A DNA stretch of 64,000 nucleotides, from the NCBI GenBank assembly GCA_944470555.2, contig OX104127.1:153279776-153343775 (forward strand). The letters are read 5' to 3'. The position numbers were made by a program, and so were the translations under genes. The notes beneath the pieces are model-generated. The model was not told the origin of the DNA. It searched no databases and worked only from the letters and a program-made list of their open reading frames with translations. Within the stretch, counting starts at the first letter, position 1, and every line of letters begins with the position of its first letter. Below, in pieces: positions 11,941 through 22,187 of the stretch. Source of the DNA: Heterobilharzia americana. Lineage: Eukaryota > Platyhelminthes > Trematoda > Strigeidida > Schistosomatidae.

Positions 11941-12075
11941 TTAACCATTTTCAACAATTTTTTCATCCCCTTCTGAGTTATATACTTTCTATGAACCATT
12001 CCACATATAAAGTAATCTATTTGTTATTATTTGCACTTAAATTGTTATTATAATCACAAATGCCTATGTCATCAT
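11917..12075 (-). repeat. PLE flanking inverted repeat, right arm
   Basis: Reverse complement of 10144-10309. It overlaps the first readable codons of the PLE on its inner side and ends at GATGATGACATAGGC on the minus strand. Together the arms bracket about 1.6 kb holding the RT and the endonuclease domain. Confidence 0.8.
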
Positions 12076-12330
12076 CCCAATTATTATTATTGTCATCATA
12101 TGGTGTTTCGTTTTCCTCACGGGATATAATTTTTCAAACATCATATATATATGATTGTACAGCTTGAAAATAAATTTATTGAAAAGAGTCTGTTCGCTGA
12201 ATATCTTGTTCCTGATTTTACAATGGGAATTATTGAATTATATGCTGATGTTCTCAAAATTAGCGCATTTATGTGAGAAGCCTGTTCCTATTACAACCAA
12301 CTGACTGAAGGCTTTTCAGCTGTAACACCT
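12076..12330 (+). other. PLE-associated terminal sequence motif
   Basis: The stretch GATTGTACAGCTT at 12153-12165, followed by AAAAT-rich sequence and TTCGCTGAA, recurs at 44309-44322 beside another PLE, with the same downstream TTCGCTGAA. The shared order suggests a piece of PLE non-coding terminal sequence. Its function is not evident from the sequence. Confidence 0.45.
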
Positions 12331-13123
12331 TGAAGAATGTATTTTGTAAACACTTTTCAAATCTTATATTTACTCATGCTACTCATGCTGCATAACAAAC
12401 TTGAATGATGAGGATCTAACAACGTAAGTCTGATGTCTTCAGCAGAGACATTCTGACATATAGACCATCTGAATTATATCATGTTCATACTTAAATAATC
12501 TACATAAATATTTAGCTTACACTTGCGGTAAAAAAATATATGCCACGATCAATGGGCTTTGTCTATGCTTTTCTAATGATCAGCTATTTAGACTTCCTGA
12601 TTTTTGCTGAAAATACTAATGATGAAAGTATATCATTAATACACACCATCTTGAGTTACATTTTTATCTCACGAACTCATAATGAAACTGAAAAAAATAA
12701 ATTATGAAGATTTCAAAAATTATTCATGAAATTGAATAGTCAGAGAAGAGACAAGTGAATTTCTTTCCCTAGATACTGAACACTTAAAATCCTTCATTGT
12801 AACCTGAAGTTCATCATTCAAGAAGTAAACGTGTACGTATACACATATGTTTGTTAGAGTATAAGCATTCATTCTGATTAAAGGCATGGTTTGGGTGTAA
12901 TCTAATGAAGTAATTTGCCAAGGGCAAGGTAGTTACGGCCACTAGTTTAAACACAAGTTTGTTAAATTTAATTTTTTATCAATTTTAGTTGGTGAAACTT
13001 TGGTTTTCATTTCTATATTCCATTACTTTATTGGTAACCTGAGGCAAAAGTGATGAACTTTAGATGGTTTTCTGGATAGCGAAAAAGGGTATCAAAATGA
13101 TTTAGATAATATCAACTTTCAAG

Positions 13124-13128
<5 letters not shown>

Positions 13129-13176
<48 letters not shown>
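13129..13176. repeat. (TA)n microsatellite
   Basis: About 24 uninterrupted TA units followed by a degenerate continuation (catagatatatat). Length is likely variable between individuals. Confidence 0.97.
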
Positions 13177-13180
<4 letters not shown>

Positions 13181-15746
13181 GATATATATTTAAGGTTACG
13201 AAGTAAAGTTTCAAAGCAATTACTAGTCGATAAATGCTAGTGTATCTACATACATGCGTTGCAAAGAAGTGTTATGTTCGGAGAAAGGGGTTTTTATCAA
13301 ATGTCAAAAGAACGAAAATTTATTTATAAAACTTATAAATGGCCAAAAGATTTCTTTTCAGCAAATCTGCATCACTTTGCATTAGGGTAAAATGACCTAC
13401 TGTGTATGAACGTTAGAATTCAGTTTAATTTTGGTCAGGTTTTCTTGATCAGTCGGTTTATAGTGTTGTCTCAGTTTTCTAAAACACACTTGGGTAGTAC
13501 TACGGTTGTTATACAACCGCTTTTGCATGCACTATGAGACATATTAGAAGGTTTTGTATATCAAGCATGCAACTGCTCGAGGAATAATAGACAACTGCTA
13601 CTGAATACTGTGAGTAGCTAGGAACTAATCATATCGACTCACTAAGTTACTAATTACCAAAGATGAATCAAGACAACATCGAGATTTGTAGCCTGACTAG
13701 GAGTTAGATTGGTTACTGCTGAGGAGTTTGATCCTGAAGGACCGAAATGGTGGTGTAGCTAATAAGTAATTCCGATTGGTTTGCAAATTCTGTAGATAAG
13801 CATATTAGTTTTTGAGTATCGATGTTGCTCAGCGGTATGCTTCACTACTTTATAACACCATGTGTCAGGGGTAGGGATTTATGAATCTGACTGGGAAGTA
13901 TTCAATGGATTCACTGCCAATGTTATATTTTGGCATTAAGAAATCAATCAACTAAAGATACTCTACTTATATTCATTCACAGACTTAGTCACCCAGATGC
14001 AGTCTTCACATACGTGGATCATGTTTCTGCAAAATTTGTTTGATTGAAACCAGTATTAATATTCTGTATCAAATTAGTTTATTTGACATAACACACAATG
14101 ATACAAGTTATCTACAAAATCACTTTCTCTATTCCAATTTATTGCTACTAGTCACAACAAAATGAAATATGATTGTCGTCAATAAATTGTGCTGGAAACG
14201 TTATCTGATAAGTAATAATCCATAGCCGTACCATATCAAATAGGCTAATCTAATGTTCAGTTGTACTATGTGTCCAAATTCTGCAAACTATCGCTATTCA
14301 TTATCGTGATATTTTTTTGCTGTTTTCTTGTAATCTGTTGAGTTCATTACTGGTATGGTATATCCATTGTTTGACTTCATGATGACATTTATTTCATTTT
14401 GATGTGATTGCCCTAGAACAAACAGTTTACATACCTGCAAGTTGTACGGTTTTTGATAGAGGAGTGTAGTTTTGCCTAGCTACATTCATTGCTTCACTTG
14501 AAGCATTTTATAAAACTAGTACAGTTTCAGGTGGAACCTAAACTATTTTCTTCCTCATCACTGTTTTTGAAGTGATGGCTACATTAGCAACCGATTTTCA
14601 AATACTTGAAGTTTCATTTTACTTAGATAACCTTATATACTTTCATCTAGCTGACGAAAATATAACTGGAATACATTACATTTTTAACATTCTTGCTGCA
14701 TTTATAAGGCATGGCTCTTCTGTCATCATCCGTATGCAAAATTTTTTTTCGTTGCACTCTCTGACAAAAAATTTTGTTTTCCGGGATAACTTGTGTATAA
14801 CATGAAAATGAATTGCTACAGGTTTCCTCTTTTACTTTCTCAATATGCTGGGACACTGTGAAAACAGTATTTTATAGATAAATTGGGTGAAGTAACAAAG
14901 TTTACTAGTTGAAATGTAAGTTAAAAGATTTCACTGTATGTAACAGTTTTACCAAATGTTTCATTAATATAAGAGTTACAAACCTTATTTATTTAAATAC
15001 CATGTCTAAATTATATCAACAAATTGGAATTTATTGGCGTTCTCATGATCACATTTGGAATCACTGAAGTCGATAACACCCTCATATTTTACAACCATAA
15101 ACACAAATAATGATATATATGATGAAATGAACTGCTTAAACGAAAACTTCATTCTCAATATTGTGTTTACACTGCGTTAGGTAAATTTCTTGATTGGGGA
15201 GGTTGTGAATAACCTTATATCTATATAGTATCAAAACGTGTACAGTTCTGAGTTGTACTTATAATGAAATAAATTCCAATAATTCGTTTATGCAATTTAC
15301 TCGGAACCACTTATGCAAAGGTGATTTAAATTACTACACTGGATTTCTGCTTTGCGATATGTGTTAGGTTCAGCAGTTGAAGGTAACCTGTGCACGTATA
15401 TGTGAACTAATGGTAAATATTTGCTGGAAACAGTTTCCGAAAGACACGATTATTTCATCTGACAATCAGAAAGAACCCCCAGCAATATGTACCGAGTATG
15501 TTGAAATTGTCTTCCCTGTTCCGTAAAAAATTGTTAAGCATTCGGAAACTACTTTGCTGGTCTTGAAATAGTAGTTTTATTTTATGCATATCAGCGAAGT
15601 AAGGAGGTGTTAATTCATCAATGCAGTTGAGATAAAGCTTAGGAAAACAAAATTTAGACAGTCAGTCTATGAGAGTTAAAGAAGCTGATACAAAACTAGT
15701 TGTTCATATGTTAATGATTTACAGATTTATAGAATGATTATGCTTA

Positions 15747-15780
15747 GTGATAAATGTTGATTACTATCAACATTTATCAC
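15747..15780. repeat. Perfect 14-bp-stem hairpin
   Basis: GTGATAAATGTTGA, then the loop TTACTA, then the exact complement TCAACATTTATCAC. No poly-U run or coding region adjoins it, so a terminator role has no support. It may be a mini inverted duplication. Confidence 0.85.
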
Positions 15781-16379
15781 GCATTAATTACGCAAGAAGG
15801 AATGGAGACAAAGAGGAATGAAGACAGCTGAAATTGTATTAATAACGATCTTACTTATAGGACGAATAAGGAAAAGGGTAGTTTTAGCATGGAAGTTATG
15901 CAAATGAACAAGGAAATTAAAATCGCTATGGAAATTTTTTTGACATACAGGGTTCACTTGTTGGGATGCATATTGATGACTTCTTCTGTACATAAACAGT
16001 GAACTCCAAAAGTACTCGCGTGATTAGGACTTATAACAACTGAACTTAAAGGCAATCATAATAATGATTCGCTATCCAGCATGAACTAAATGTCAGAATG
16101 AGGGGTTGGGTATTGGTTTTGCGTATTGTTTACCTAATCAAGACGGGTATATCGTAGAATATGCAATAAAAGTTTACTTCATTAAACGGTATTCTCATAA
16201 CATTCCCCAAGTAGTACGTTGTAACTTTGCTGAAAATATCATTACTAAACTCCAGTTTTTGGAAAAATGATCTTTTGTAAGCTGGTAATTATATTTTTGT
16301 GTTGAACATATTTGTGTATTCAACTGGGAACTATACTGCATATCTACTTCTCCCGAAATTATAAATATTCCATAAATAC

Positions 16380-16500
16380 TACAAGAAACCGTAATGTTGC
16401 TGAGCAATGGTGATCCATCATGATTCGAACTCACCAACGATCGCTTCAAACTCTAGAGCGGTTATCCACTAGATCACCAATTCATGATAGCATCTTCTAG
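16380..16500 (-). repeat. Sm-alpha-like unit, tRNA-like head only
   Basis: On the minus strand the sequence reads TTGGTGATCTAGTGGATAAC (A-box region), TTTGAAGCGATC and GTGAGTTCGAATCAT (B-box, consensus GGTTCGANTCC). This is the pol III head of the schistosome Sm-alpha family. No ribozyme core follows, so the unit is truncated. It faces away from the next unit to the right, forming a head-to-head pair. Confidence 0.7.
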
Positions 16501-16589
16501 TGCAAAGAATATAGCTTAAATGTGGTCGCTTAAACATCCCGTCGTTGACAATACAAGCAACAAAATTAAAACTATACCCTTTGCACTAA

Positions 16590-16885
16590 AAGTGGCTATC
16601 AAGACCCGGCGTTGTAGTGCATAACGCTCTAGCGTTTGAAGCAATCATTGGTGAGTTCAGGTCACGGTGGGAGCAACGTTGCTTACTGGGATGCATGTAC
16701 ATCAAGCTGACGAGTCCAAAATGGCACGAAACGTGTGTCCTGGATTCTACTGCTAGCCACTTTCCATCACTATTATATAGTTCAAACATAGGCAATATCA
16801 AGACATCCCCATAGAAGACCATATTGCCAATAGAGACTGATCAATTCGCTCCAACCAACGACGCCGTAATACAAGCAACAGCATT
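16590..16885 (+). repeat. Sm-alpha-like SINE, near full length
   Basis: Order on the plus strand: A-box-like TAGTGCATAACGCTCTAGCG, TTTGAAGCAATCATTGGTGA, a decayed B-box (GAGTTCAGGTCAC at 16653-16665), a hammerhead core, then the family tail GGCAATATCAAGACATC, CCAATAGAGACTGATC and CCAACGACG with TAATACAAGCAA. Schistosome Sm-alpha elements are pol III-type short repeats that contain a self-cleaving hammerhead ribozyme; the tail blocks recur in the units at 30.3 and 33.7 kb. Confidence 0.8.
16690..16757 (+). ncRNA. Hammerhead ribozyme in Sm-alpha-like unit
   Basis: The core boxes are present: CTGACGAG at 16707-16714 (CUGANGA with N = C), GAAAC at 16728-16732 and the cleavage triplet GTC at 16737-16739, followed by CTGGATTCTACTGC. 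The upstream ATGTACATC corresponds to the stem I and loop region of schistosome ribozymes. Stem II is weakened: the 3' side is GGCAC where GGAC would pair with GTCC, and stem I has an AAG/CTGG mismatch. Stem III is only about two pairs, as in this family. All catalytic core residues are kept, but activity may be low. Confidence 0.75.
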
Positions 16886-18303
16886 CGTGCAGAGCTGCTG
16901 TATATATTTCGGTCAACTTCTGGTGTTCTGCCTACGTTACATATATATATCCAACAACAGTACAGAGTAAGCCTTGATCTATCTACTACTTAATTTGACG
17001 AAAAGTATAAGTCTTGTCTATGTGTCTGGAGATTTTCAAACCATGGTTGCAGGCATTTGCTATTGACTTCTACCGTTTTCTCATCCGACCTTTGAATGAA
17101 GCGGATTCGTTTCTTTTTCCTTTATCTTTTATTGCTGTCGAGATCTTTATGTCATGAACCTAGCATACAACAGAGCTAAATATCTTTGTAATATATTTGT
17201 ATTGCATGACGATAAAAGGCTAATGCTTTCAAGGTAAGTAGTGGGGAATCCTAGTAGATATAAAAGGTAATTTTGTTAAATGCTAACCTACCTAAGTACA
17301 AAAGACTAGTGGACATTTGTCCTTCTCATGCAAACATTTAATTACTGTCACATTTTGGTTAATGCTTGGAGTGAATTAATTCCACTAGTGGTTTACCTGA
17401 AAAAAAGGACAAATCACTGGCGGACTTGAATGAAAGAATTTTACATAGCAGAATTAAAAAACCAATATATTTGTATATATTACACGTGTTAGGGAGAATA
17501 TCATCCTTTTCATCTAGGTTCACTTGAACGGTAATATCGTTAGAAGATGAAATATACCGGTGTGATTAAAATTAGGATTCGCAATTTCTTTGTTTGAGGA
17601 GACAATTATTTTCAACAGTCTGTTTAAAAACAAAACCGAAGATAAATAGTTTTAAGTAGGGTTTCACATTATTTTTAGGAAACAGGTCAATGTTTAACCT
17701 TTATTACATCAAACATTGTGCACATGAACTGTCGTCTAATTCATTTAGTATGGTAGTACTTTCAAAAGCTGCCAGTCAATGCTTCTTTTCTAAAGGAGTA
17801 TTCATTGGGTCAGATCACTCACCCAGACAGTTATTTTTAAGTGTATTGCAGCACTTTAAAAGTGAATTCAAAGGAGTCAGGCTTAAAAAGTGTGTTTATG
17901 ATAAGAGCTTACATGAAAGTTAATTCTTTTTTCGGCAATAAATAAGCAAAAATTGGAAGAAGCACTTGTATGTTTACGTTTGAATCACTTTTAAGGGAAA
18001 ACTAGTTGTATTATCCGAAGTTAGTCACAAATTTAGCAATTTCATTTTAAAAAAGTTTCACTAACCATGAAATTGAATTAAGGTGTGGATTTAGTCAACC
18101 TGATATTCATTATTTTGTCTTTCAGCTTATTGATGTGTGCTGTCGTCTGAATCTTGCAGTTTCTTCGTAATATAGTCCTTATTACATTGATTACATTGTA
18201 AACATCGATATGACTAGGGTACAGTCTCAGGTTTCAACAAATTTTTTTCAGTCGGGATGAATGAAATTTTTGAACTTAAATATTTTCACAACTAAGCCTT
18301 GGT
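16886..18303. other. AT-rich region without recognised gene
   Basis: No supported feature. A 77-codon frame at 17690-17923 has no recognisable motif. Confidence 0.55.
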
Positions 18304-19150
18304 TTATTATTATTATTATTAGTCCCTTGGGTTCCTAATGGAACATAGGGCTTCAGTAGCACGCCTCCAGTGACCTCTGTTCTCTGAAATCTTTTGAACC
18401 TGGTTCCACGACAGCCCACAAGCTCTCATTTCCTCCTCACACCATCTCCTCCATGTCACCCTCGGACGTCCAACTCGTCGCTCCCTATGGGGATTCCACT
18501 CGAGCAACTGGCCTGACGCGTGATGTCCCCAGTCGGCTTTCTCAGTGTATGCCCAATCCATCTCCACTTCCTCCTGCATATTTGTTGCGTGATAGGTTCT
18601 TGGTTGGTTCGTTCCCAGAGTTCCTTGTTGCTTATTTTTTCTGGCCATCTGATCTTCAGCAGCGAGCGTAAGCAGTTGTTGATGAATGTCTGTAGTTTAT
18701 TGGAAATGCCTTTCGTGACGCGCCAAGTCTCTGAGCCATACAAGAGCACTGACTTGACGTTGGTGTTGAAAATCCGTATCTTGTTCCACATGCTGAGTGC
18801 AGATCTCCACACTGGTTTCAGGCTAATGAACGCCTGTCTTGCTTTTCCGATTCTGACTTTGACGTCCTCGTCCGTCCCGCCTGTAGTTGAAACAGTGCTT
18901 CCTAGACAAGTGAAGGAGGTTACTTCCTTCAAGTTTCTCCCGTTGACGGTGATTGGAGTTTGTTGTTGTTGTTGATGGTGGTGGTGCGGTATCTTCATCA
19001 CTTCTGTCTTCTCTACATTCACTTGAAGTCCCTTCTTCGCTGTTCTGCTCTACCTCTTCTACCAACTTGTTAGTTTTCGCCTGTAGATCTTCAAGTTTAT
19101 GTGACATAAGGCACAAGTCATCGGTGAAATCCATTGCCTTGGTTTGGTAG
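18304..19150 (-). pseudogene. RTE LINE copy C, 5'-truncated C-terminal RT region
   Basis: Read on the minus strand, the fragment begins in the RT catalytic box as MDFTDDLCLMSHKLEDLQ. It shifts frame to [11 protein letters not shown], a His/Gln-rich microsatellite stretch, [54 protein letters not shown] and [20 protein letters not shown]. After a second shift it ends as [20 protein letters not shown] and GHWRRATEALCSI. The element finishes in an (ATT)n run on the plus strand at 18304-18320, the short A/T-rich repeat tail typical of RTE. It is related to but clearly diverged from copies A and B, keeps FTDD rather than FANDDD, and is better preserved in the C-terminal region. Truncation at the 5' end is the usual outcome of incomplete target-primed reverse transcription. 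Confidence 0.88.
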
Positions 19151-19189
19151 ACTAGTATTGATAATCGGTAATAATAGAACGTGAAATGA

Positions 19190-19273
19190 GTACTTGGACG
19201 GCGATAGGATTCAGCACATTCACTGCCAGGTATCCGGCCTGGTGCTATACCAACTGAGCTGTGAGACCTCACT
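19190..19273 (-). repeat. tRNA-like fragment beside RTE copy C
   Basis: The minus strand reads CACAGCTCAGTTGGTATAGC, an A-box-like tRNA D-arm, and about 40 bases later GTGCTGAATCC, a degenerate B-box. It is not a functional tRNA gene: I cannot fold an acceptor stem and the anticodon arm is not convincing. It is probably a tRNA-derived SINE head, 40 bp from the truncated end of the LINE. Confidence 0.4.
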
Positions 19274-22187
19274 GCTGACTAAATTTTTATTTCACCTTAA
19301 TTATCAGGGAATCTACTTGACTGGGATGCGAATTCGTGGCACATTACCACTGCTTGACTGTACTCACTATCTTCTCAGTCAAGTTCTCCCATCCCAATCC
19401 AAATGCTACTAAATTAGCGACAAGGGAGGTCATGTTAGTTATCACTTTGAGGATTTGAGATAGCTATTGGGGTTTCGGACTTGTTTTTATCATGTATTGA
19501 TTGTGTTACTTACAGTCCATTTGTATTTCGACTTCACATAAGCAAGTATGGATAGTTGTGCATGAGATAGACACATGAAGCTACTTGAGAAGACAACAGG
19601 ACGCCCATCTGTAAAATGTAATAAACTAGGCCCGTCAATTATTCTTTATGAACCAATATCCATTATACCTGGTGTACTTTTCAGAATTAATCACTCAGGT
19701 CCTTGACTTTGTAATTACTAAATAGTTTCCATAAATAAAAGTGCTAGTGGACGGAATTTTTCCTGAGTTTGCTTATGTGTTTCATGGAGTAATTTTGATG
19801 GATTATATAGCAGAGAAAAGGATATTATCGCTAAACATCTGTATTAAAGTACCGAAAAACAAATTACTCATCGAAGCATTTTATGAAATCATATCAAATG
19901 ACTCTATAAATCTATGTAATAGTTGCCCTACCTCGTTTACAGCTAAATATTTCATTGAAACAAGCCACAAGCTTGATATCTACATATCTTCCAAACCTAC
20001 CTTTTTAACCGTTTTGGGTTATATTTTGCAGGTTTTGAAGCTTGGCTGTCATGGACCAAAGGACTTTTCAACAAATCCAAAAGCAACGTTTTCCTGCACT
20101 ACACATGTTTCGTAACCCAACTTTTATATGGAGGGTTGTTTTTTCATTCAATACTATCTATGACTTGGCCTGTAGACTAAGAATTTGGTCCTGTTTCCTT
20201 TAACTTTTTCAGATTTTTCTTTTATTTCTCTTTCATAATAATATGAATGAAAAGAATGTGTTTTATCCTTCAAAGAGTAGTTGTTGAAGGCACCACACGT
20301 CCAATATAGGGTTTGCTTCCCTATTTCCTGTAATTTACTATGGGCAGATATTTTGTCAGAGCTTCGTATATTGATTAGTTATATTTAGTTACTATTGTTT
20401 ATTGTAGTGGCTAACACCATCATAATTTACCCCGGAGTGAAAGCATAAAATATCATTATTCCTAATTTCTTGTGACTGAACACACAATTACTTTTGACTG
20501 TTATTCTCTGGCCTTTCACACTTAAATTTCAACAGAAGAATGGTGAATCCTTAGCATTTATATGAGAAATAATATTCTGATCACGGATCAGAAGAATGAA
20601 ACAATTCCTGTCTCTTGAAAGATGAAGAAATCGATTTCCTCCTTTCCTGTGTCGATTGATAGTAATGTTTTGTCTCAACATATTTTACAAAATGTAATAA
20701 CTTTCATGTAGTAGTCTTGAAGAAAATAGAAAAATAATAACTGTCAACATTTAAACAAATGTCTGTTTATTAGATATTCTATTACGCAGGTATACAAATT
20801 TAAAGAGCATCTCATCCTCATATTCAGTCTGATGAATAAGGCTTCTGTTAGGATGGCCAAAATTTTACAAAAATCCTTTAGAAATAAGAATATACATATA
20901 AATTCTCTCATATACTTGTATTCATCTGTGTTTCTCAGTTTGGTAGTGGTGGTTTTGGCAGTACTAGGGTTACAATTTCGAAGTGATACTACACATGTAA
21001 AAGTAAGTCTTTTTCATGTCTTGAGACATTGCGTACTTTCACATATTTAGTCTTACTGATAATCTGATAAACGAAAACATTTGCAGAATAAAATTACCTC
21101 GTCACACTTAATATTTTGTTTTGTCTGCCACAAAGCCTGAAATAAAAATTAAAATTGGAAGGAGATGAGTCAAAATTTAGAATCGATAAATATAAAAGGG
21201 AGTCAGAGAAAGATAAAATAATAGTCGAAAATCTAAGCCATAATCAGTTATGACTTCTAAATGATATAACGGCGATTTCTTAAACTGTATAAATTAGGCC
21301 GAATTCAGCACTCTAAAACTTATTCATTCTACTAATGCAAACGCTGGACCATATATTGCGCATTTTTAATTACACCACTTTTTTCTCCCAATGTTAATAG
21401 TATTTAATTTATTCAAAGAATGGATATATTTTCTAAAAAATGGTCAGTCATAATGTTGCAAACAGAAAATCAATGACAACCTTAGATGGTTCAAAGTTAA
21501 GCAGAAATTTTAGTTCATACTGTACTACTAATTAAAATATTTTTATTTAAAATGAATATTTTGGTGGTATAAGACAACCTGAGGTAAAAGAAATACGAGG
21601 GATTTTTTATGCGTAATCTGTAAAAATTGACAGAATATTTTAGTTTTCATTTTATTTTAACCTATGAATTCAGACATTTTTGTTTTATTGGATTTGAAAT
21701 TCATTTCTGAAAAAACAATCTAATTTGTATGGTTTAGTGGGATAAAAATGTACAAAACAGGTGCTACATTCGCTTTCAAATGGGCATATCAGTCATATAG
21801 ACGACTGATTAGATATAGTCTTAACGATTTTATACTCGATTATTTCATGAACATCTAATACACTAGTTCTCAAAGCCAGGGGCTGTCAATATCTGTGTTA
21901 ATCATGACTATGAGTGCTGATCAGACAAAACTGAGAAACTAAGTAAAACGAATGAAGTTCCTTTCGGTTGCCTATAGGTGGTTTACGAACATTTTTGCAT
22001 GACAGGAATAGAAGACTACATTAAATGTTCAGGCAGTTGTCATTGTTTCAGTAAGGTAAGTCCTCCTGTATGGTATTGGTGGAATTCGCTGGCCAAATTC
22101 CAGATAAATCTGTGTTCATAAACGCTTTATATATGTAGGTATTCAAATAGTTTTTGTAAATGTTATCGTATATATTTAGGTTGGGTA
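19274..22187. other. AT-rich region without recognised gene
   Basis: Holds a 124-codon plus-strand frame at 19741-20115, the longest frame in the window not attributable to a transposon. It has no recognisable domain, is A/T-driven in composition, and contains an acceptor-like TTTTGCAG at 20023-20030 inside it. I do not call it a gene. Confidence 0.5.

Larger units (their letters stand above)
12331..16379. other. AT-rich region without recognised gene
   Basis: Apart from a (TA)n tract and one perfect hairpin listed separately, I see no coding or RNA signal. The reading frames of 70-77 codons near 14.6 kb overlap each other on opposite strands and match no family I know. Confidence 0.55.

Noticed and set aside
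16586..16822. Overlapping 65- and 78-codon frames on both strands
   Set aside because: They overlie an Sm-alpha-like unit with pol III boxes and a hammerhead.
18304..18320. (ATT)n as an independent microsatellite
   Set aside because: It sits exactly at the 3' end of RTE copy C and is best read as that element's tail.
19741..20115. 124-codon plus-strand frame
   Set aside because: Longest non-transposon frame, but without a domain, with A/T-driven composition and an acceptor-like TTTTGCAG inside; expected by chance in 64 kb of AT-rich DNA.
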